Part shown: positions 58,916 through 64,000 of the stretch, piece after piece
How positions within the stretch are numbered: position 1 is the stretch's first letter
How the letters are laid out: each line of letters starts with the position of its first letter
From: Carposina sasakii
Taxonomy: Eukaryota; Arthropoda; Insecta; Lepidoptera; Carposinidae
NCBI GenBank assembly: GCA_014607495.2
Contig: CP053150.1
Location: 12,048,495 to 12,112,494 of the forward strand
Direction: 5' to 3'
Length of the DNA stretch: 64,000 nt
Notes under the pieces: model-generated
What the model saw: the letters and a program-made list of their open reading frames with translations, nothing else
What the model was told of the DNA's origin: nothing
Databases searched by the model: none
Program-made: the position numbers and the translations under genes

Positions 58916-61594
58916 TTGGATCAAATCATGTCGATGAATTACGCTTTTGGATTCTCACTTTTTCTTCTATTACTTGTAGCTTTAAACTTATACTTCTTTT
59001 ACACCTTAAACTCGGTTGGTAAAAATGTGTCGAGTTTTAACATGCCTAGTATCAAACTAGAAATGACGCCAAGCATTTTCAAGGATATCTATGATCATTT
59101 AAACTATCTGCCTAATCAGTACAAAACTAAAAACCCTAAATTCAATAATGTACAAAAGAATCTCATTAGATCTTTCAATGCAACAACTAGTATTGTTGAC
59201 AATAATGTGTGGAGAGAAACTCAAATGGTAGGTAAGAAAATACACTCCTCATGCACAGTTAAGCAGATACTATGTTTCTAAATAGTACTAACAGATGCAA
59301 TATGTTTCTACCAGTGGAGCAGTGAGGATTCATTATTTCCTTTTGAAGATGGAGCCTCAGGAAGAATACTCAATGCAATCCGTTCATCACAAATTGCATA
59401 TGTTGATAATGCACCAAAAGGAACACAATTAAAATTATTACTTCTAGTAGGGGTAAGCAGCTACTTATTTATATTGAAGCTCTATGTAAAATCACACTGT
59501 GTTAAATCACTAATGATCCAGCTATTAGATGGTACAATTTAAAATTATTTTTTTAAATAAATGAATTTATTTCATGTACAGATTTTAATGTTGCAAAATT
59601 GTCACTTAGCTCGTGCCTCGGAAAGCACGTAAAACCATTGGTCCTGCACCTGATTTCTCTCCAGTCATGTCGGCTTTCCGTCCCATCAGACTATAAGAGT
59701 AACGGAATAGAGAGTGCATCTGTGTTTGCGCACACACTTGTGCACTATAATATCTCCTGGGTACCTGGCCAATCTCCATAGAGATTGGTTGCCTTGGCCA
59801 AAATATGGTCGGAGATCATCATAGTTAGATGGACAAGTTTTTGGTCACATACCTTAAAATTTAATTTAGATTTTAATTATTAAGTTAAAATATTATTATT
59901 TATTCTAAGTCTCCTTTTTAAGGGAAAACAAAAGATATATTTCAAACCTAGAAGATATAAGCTGAATGACATTATAAATGGGAACATCTATGCTGGGTTT
60001 GATCGGCACAACTCAGAAGTTCTGGCATATTATTTGGCTATGGTGCTGAACTTTAAGTGGATTGCTCCTTCTGTGATAAGGAAAATTCATGTTTATAAAG
60101 ATGTTATCCCCAATGCTACAAAGGGCCTAAAACGGACTATGATCAAAACTGGTAGGCTAATAATAAAATACATTTTTTATTCATCTAAGTTTCCTTTAAT
60201 ATTGTACATATCAAAGTACTAGTACTTAAATTTCATTGAAACGTAATTTACATTTTTTTAGTTAATGGTAATTATTGTATCTATGGTAAATGTTTCTACT
60301 GCAAAGCAAATGAGACTGTATGCCCAGATGAAAATGGTGAAATTGAAGGTGCTGCTATTCTTTATTTAGACAAAACATTTAAAGTACTTAAATCACCCTG
60401 GCGAAGGTCCTATAATAAGAAAAAAATGGAATGGGAAAAAGATAATGATTTTTGTAAGTAAGTACTGCTGCAAAATATGTAACTAGTTAACAATTTATAT
60501 ACAGTTGCTTGTATCATATATCCCTATTGACCCTATTTTATAATGTTATTTGCAGGAAAATATCAGGTTCACTCAGCGTAAAACGTTTGTTAAATTTAGT
60601 CGATGTCAGCATTTTTGACTTCTTAATTCAAAACGGAGACAGACATCGCTATGAAGTTTATAAAGATAAGATACTTCTATTAGACAATGGAAAAGGTTTT
60701 GGTAACCCTATGGTAGATGAGCTCGATATTCTGGCTCCACTTTATCAGTGCTGCATGTGAGTATGTGATTGTAAATTATTAGCATAGAATAGAAACCCTC
60801 AGAATATGGGGTTATGCCATTGACAACACAGCCTGGCAAGTTGCACATAAAATAATTATAATTCCCAAGTGCCTCAAACACTTAGTGTACCAAAAGAGCT
60901 AACTCATTGATACCATACCAATTTCGGTGGAATAGTTAGTGTATTGCGATGTGCAGTGTCGGGTTTTATTTAACTAGAAACATTCACAGCTATCAGCAAG
61001 TGTTGTGTTGTATTTTCTAGGGGATGTTATATATATTAAATGTATCTATGTTTTATTGAGATTGAAATGTATCATGGAGAAGGAATAGGGAATATGCACA
61101 TATTTTTTTATGATTTAAAATTATCATTTACATTATTACAAATATGTAAAAAAAATATTGGCACCATAAATCTTATATAAAAACGCAATTAAATAAAAAA
61201 ATATTAATATGTACGTAAATCTCAATGAATAGAGATTACATATAAAAATAATTACTGTTATTATTTGAATCAAATGCATATTCCCTATTCTATTCCTATC
61301 TACCGACCGATACGCGTCGTGCGGGATGTTGTGGCATCGGGTGTTCATAGTATGCCTCTAGCTTATAGCACACTGTATTTTAGGATAATGCAGTCAACAT
61401 GGCAACATTTAGAAATACTTTCTGGTGGAAGTTTGACTGAAACAGTGAAAGTTATATCCTCATTTCAAAAAGAAAAGCTAGCCACTGAAGATCATTTCAA
61501 AGCAATAGAACGCAGGCTTTTAAAAATATATGCTGTGGTCCAATATTGTATTGGAAAACATGGAAGTGCCAAAGTGTTTCGCAATATATTTTAA
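58916..61594 (+). CDS. FAM20B: FAM20B-like glycosaminoglycan xylosylkinase
   Basis: Six exons: 58916-59227, 59315-59452, 59923-60151, 60262-60457, 60556-60756, 61384-61594, giving 428 residues (human FAM20B 409). The family phosphorylates xylose in the proteoglycan linker in the Golgi lumen. Residues about 8-28 are a hydrophobic signal-anchor (type II membrane protein). Family features: [20 protein letters not shown] with the nucleotide-binding surroundings, [20 protein letters not shown] (disulfide cysteines), catalytic Asp320 in NGDRHRYE, metal-binding Asp335 in LLDNGKGFG, then [13 protein letters not shown] and STW. The ILAPLYQCC...STW pattern favours FAM20B over FAM20C. ATGs at 58916, 58928 and 58934 are all possible; I used the first. 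The last intron carries a MITE (61084-61294). Confidence 0.93.
61084..61294. mobile_element. MITE (AATAGGGAATATGCA ends)
   Basis: Inverted ends AATAGGGAATATGCA and TGCATATTCCCTATT. Interior shared with 3648-3790. FAM20B last intron, 90 bp before exon 6. Confidence 0.8.
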
Positions 61595-62192
61595 GAGTAC
61601 CTATTAATAAGCATAATATGCTTTAATTTTTTTATTGATTTTTTTAATTTTTATTAAAATTGAACGTTTTTAATGGATTCAGACATTATATTTGTTTATT
61701 TATTATAGCCCTTCCTCTGACATGGATTTACTTATATATTTTACAATAATAATTAATTATTTTCACCTCATCAATAATCTAATGCTATGCTAAACGAGGA
61801 TGTGGGAGCTGTCTATGATCTCTTTTCATGGGCTCATGTACGTTCTAAAATGTCCTCTGATGGCTGCATCTCCTTCCGTACAGTAAGAGTCGACAAAGGA
61901 ACTGTTAGTGATCGTTAACATCAATTTCCGCTACGCTAATAGTGACAGTGGGATCTCCTTTATGATCCTGCAGTTTGGCTACCCTATTTCGGGAACATAG
62001 CCGTGTCTAATGTGTATGTTTATTCAAAGTTTTACACACGTTTATCAAGGATTTTCAAGTTTCCAGTCGCGCATGTTAGAGAGCGAGTACATACTTACTC
62101 CTTTTTTGTATGATCGTCCTCATTCATCAGAAATTAATTATAAATATTATAGACCATGGCTATATTAGTATAGTTCTTTGCCTAAGTAAGGT
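61595..62192. other. Downstream region of FAM20B
   Basis: AT-rich 3' flank. 61790-62010 has phrases resembling other repeats: ATCTCTTTTCATGGGCTCAT (as in the retroposon) and CTTTATGATCCTGCAGTTTG, which recurs near 28108-28165. Probably an old dispersed repeat. Confidence 0.4.
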
Positions 62193-62528
62193 ATTCGGCG
62201 GGAAAAGCTGGAAGGGTGCGGGTGTAATTTTATTATTATAATATGTTATATTTTGTTTACTTGTGATGTGAATCTAGTGCGTGTGCATGTTTTATATGCA
62301 GGTAAGCTAAGTAAAACTAGTCTAAATACGATCTCTTCATGGGCTCATGTAAGTTCTTTCTGCAATTCTTTTTGATCTTTACTAATTTTAAACCCATTCT
62401 TGAGGAATTTCCCAACGTTTCCATTCATGATCAATATCAACCATCATAAAAACAGAAATCATTTACTAAAGACAATGGCTGTATGGGTTTTGTAACCTTT
62501 GCCTTTCCTTCGGGATAAACCTAAACAA
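62193..62528 (+). mobile_element. Unrecognised retroposon, copy 3
   Basis: Starts ATTCGGCGGGAAAAGCTGG, ends GGATAAACCTAAAC. Somewhat shorter than full copies because of an internal deletion near 62235. Confidence 0.8.
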
Positions 62529-62562
62529 AAAGACGGCTGTCATGTCACTGTCAGTGAAATCA

Positions 62563-62970
62563 GATTTGGCGGGAAAAGCTGGAACGGTTCGGATGTAATT
62601 TTCTTGTAAAAAACAAAATTTATTTGTAAATGGCTTGCATGTGTCCGTTAAGTGATGTTTTCTGATAGATAAGTTATATTTTGTTTACTTGTGATGTGAA
62701 TCTAGTACGTGTGCATGGTTTTATATGCAGGTAAGCTGAGTAAATCTTTAGTCGGTATACGATCTCTTCATGGGTTCATGTAAGTTGTTTCTGCAGTTCA
62801 TTTTGATTTTAACTAATTTTGCATTCGCTTTTGAGGATTTTCCCGACGTTTCCATCCATTCATCATCATTATCATACATCATCATAAATTCAGAAATCAT
62901 TTACTAAATATAATGGCTGTATGGGCTTAGTTCCCCTTGCCTTTCCTTCGGGATAAACTAAACAAAAAAA
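62563..62970 (+). mobile_element. Unrecognised retroposon, full copy 4
   Basis: Starts GATTTGGCGGGAAAAGCTGG and ends GGATAAACTAAAC plus A run. ATCAG occurs at both borders, so a short duplication (AAATCAG) is possible but overlaps the A tail. Confidence 0.82.
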
Positions 62971-64000
62971 ATCAGCTGATTTCCTGATTTCAGTATTAGG
63001 TATTTTCAGTAGAGGTGTAAAGTAACGAATAAAAGCGTACCCGTATGTATTCGTTACTTTGACCATGAGTACTCGTTACTATCGTATCGTTACCGAACTC
63101 GTTACTTTTGATACCGCATATGGTATATAGTATGTATGTAGTATGGTAACGAGTCGAATCGACGTGAACTGTCGACGTAATATACCAAATTTGCAATAGA
63201 TTTACTATTTGGCAAATTTTAACCACAAATTTAAATTATATTACAAAGAATAGTAAAAAACTTTGACAATTTTTAAAATATGTTTAAGTACTTTAAACTA
63301 ACCTAATCAGTTATTTGAAATAAGCGCCCAGGTAGCACTAATGTCCAATCGGCATCTTTAAGTTGCCATGATCAGGTTGTCTTTCGGACATATCTTAAAG
63401 ATGACTATATGACAGCTTTGAAATTTCAACAATTGTACGGTTATCTGAAAGGTGGGTTTTTAATGTTCCCAAAACGATAAGTCTAGTAGTTGTCTTTATG
63501 ATGACATTTCTACATGGCATATAGATGACGTTATAAAGACATCTAAAAGTCAACAGATAATGGTTAACCAAAATTATCGGTAAAACAGTTATCCAATAGA
63601 TATCTTTCACGGGCTTTTTAAGGTTATGGAATGTCAAGCAAGAATCGGCGAAAACCAGCGAAAACGTAACACAGGAAGTTTTACTCCCAATAAAATATAG
63701 TGCAAATCATAGTGATACGTCGCAAAATTAACATATTTTGGAACGACAATCTCCAAGTAAGTGTGAATTTGTATTTTTTTATAACCGTCACATCACATAA
63801 CCATCTGTGAAATCCTCTTAACTTAGATTTGACATGGGCATTGAATTTCTAGGTTATACAGGCACAAAATCGGGAGAAGACGTTTTCGTTGGGACCAATA
63901 TCTGCATATCAAAGGTAACGTAAAACTTCCGATGAACAATTCTATATTAGTTAGATAGATAATTATGGGGACTCCTGCGAAAGAGTTTAATAACGTTGTT
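62971..64000. other. Intergenic, simple motif repetition
   Basis: 63010-63150 repeats GTTACT / GTAACGAGT motifs on both strands. 63350-63610 repeats diverged TCTTTA-type / AGATGAC phrases. No gene seen. Confidence 0.4.

Noticed and set aside
1..64000. CRISPR array, bacterial operon or prophage
   Set aside because: No regular spaced repeats; introns, LINEs, SINEs and animal genes show that this is insect chromosomal DNA.

Overview
This is eukaryotic DNA, almost certainly from a moth or butterfly. The evidence is small exons with GT-AG introns, AT-rich intergenic DNA, tRNA-derived SINEs, small Helitrons ending in CTAG, mariner and gypsy elements, and host genes whose domain content is insect-like (an IMD adaptor, a Shox-type homeobox gene). 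A run of exactly 500 N (14093-14592) is an assembly gap. There are no operons, CRISPR arrays or bacterial signals.

Layout. 1-13990 is transposon-dominated: a hAT-type MITE with a matching 8-bp target duplication, a dead mariner holding two nested insertions, a SINE-like retroposon of a family I do not recognise, a tRNA-SINE, and a 5.0-kb minus-strand Ty3/gypsy element with apparently identical LTRs. 14593-16781 (+) holds the last three exons of a WDHD1/AND-1/Ctf4-like gene, next to the gap. 17857-26101 (-) is a complete nine-exon ENOSF1 (L-fuconate dehydratase-like) gene; a hAT-type MITE sits exactly at the 3' splice site of its intron 6 and its target duplication copies the splice acceptor. 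27911-29446 (-) is a four-exon imd gene (immune deficiency adaptor) with a death domain, a RHIM-like segment and a probable caspase site that would expose an IAP-binding N terminus. 30203-32596 is a DDE-type DNA transposon with about 33-bp TIRs and a 6-bp CATTTG duplication; a related repeat at 42263-42480 preserves the unoccupied site. 32775-34040 is a degenerate LINE. 35016-38926 (+) is a divergent TOMM40-like gene. 39727-53230 (+) is a Shox homeobox gene in five exons spread over 13.5 kb, with repeats and some repeat-poor, possibly regulatory blocks in its introns. 58916-61594 (+) is a FAM20B-like (glycosaminoglycan xylosylkinase) gene in six exons. Clusters of the unrecognised retroposon flank it on both sides.

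The host genes are unrelated in function: replication, sugar-acid metabolism, innate immunity, mitochondrial import, development and proteoglycan synthesis. What unifies the window is mobile DNA. At least a dozen repeat families are visible, many nested with clear target-site duplications, so insertion order and mechanism can be read directly. All exon models were made by eye from splice consensus, reading phase and protein family resemblance. For ENOSF1, imd, TOMM40-like, Shox and FAM20B the phases close without error.
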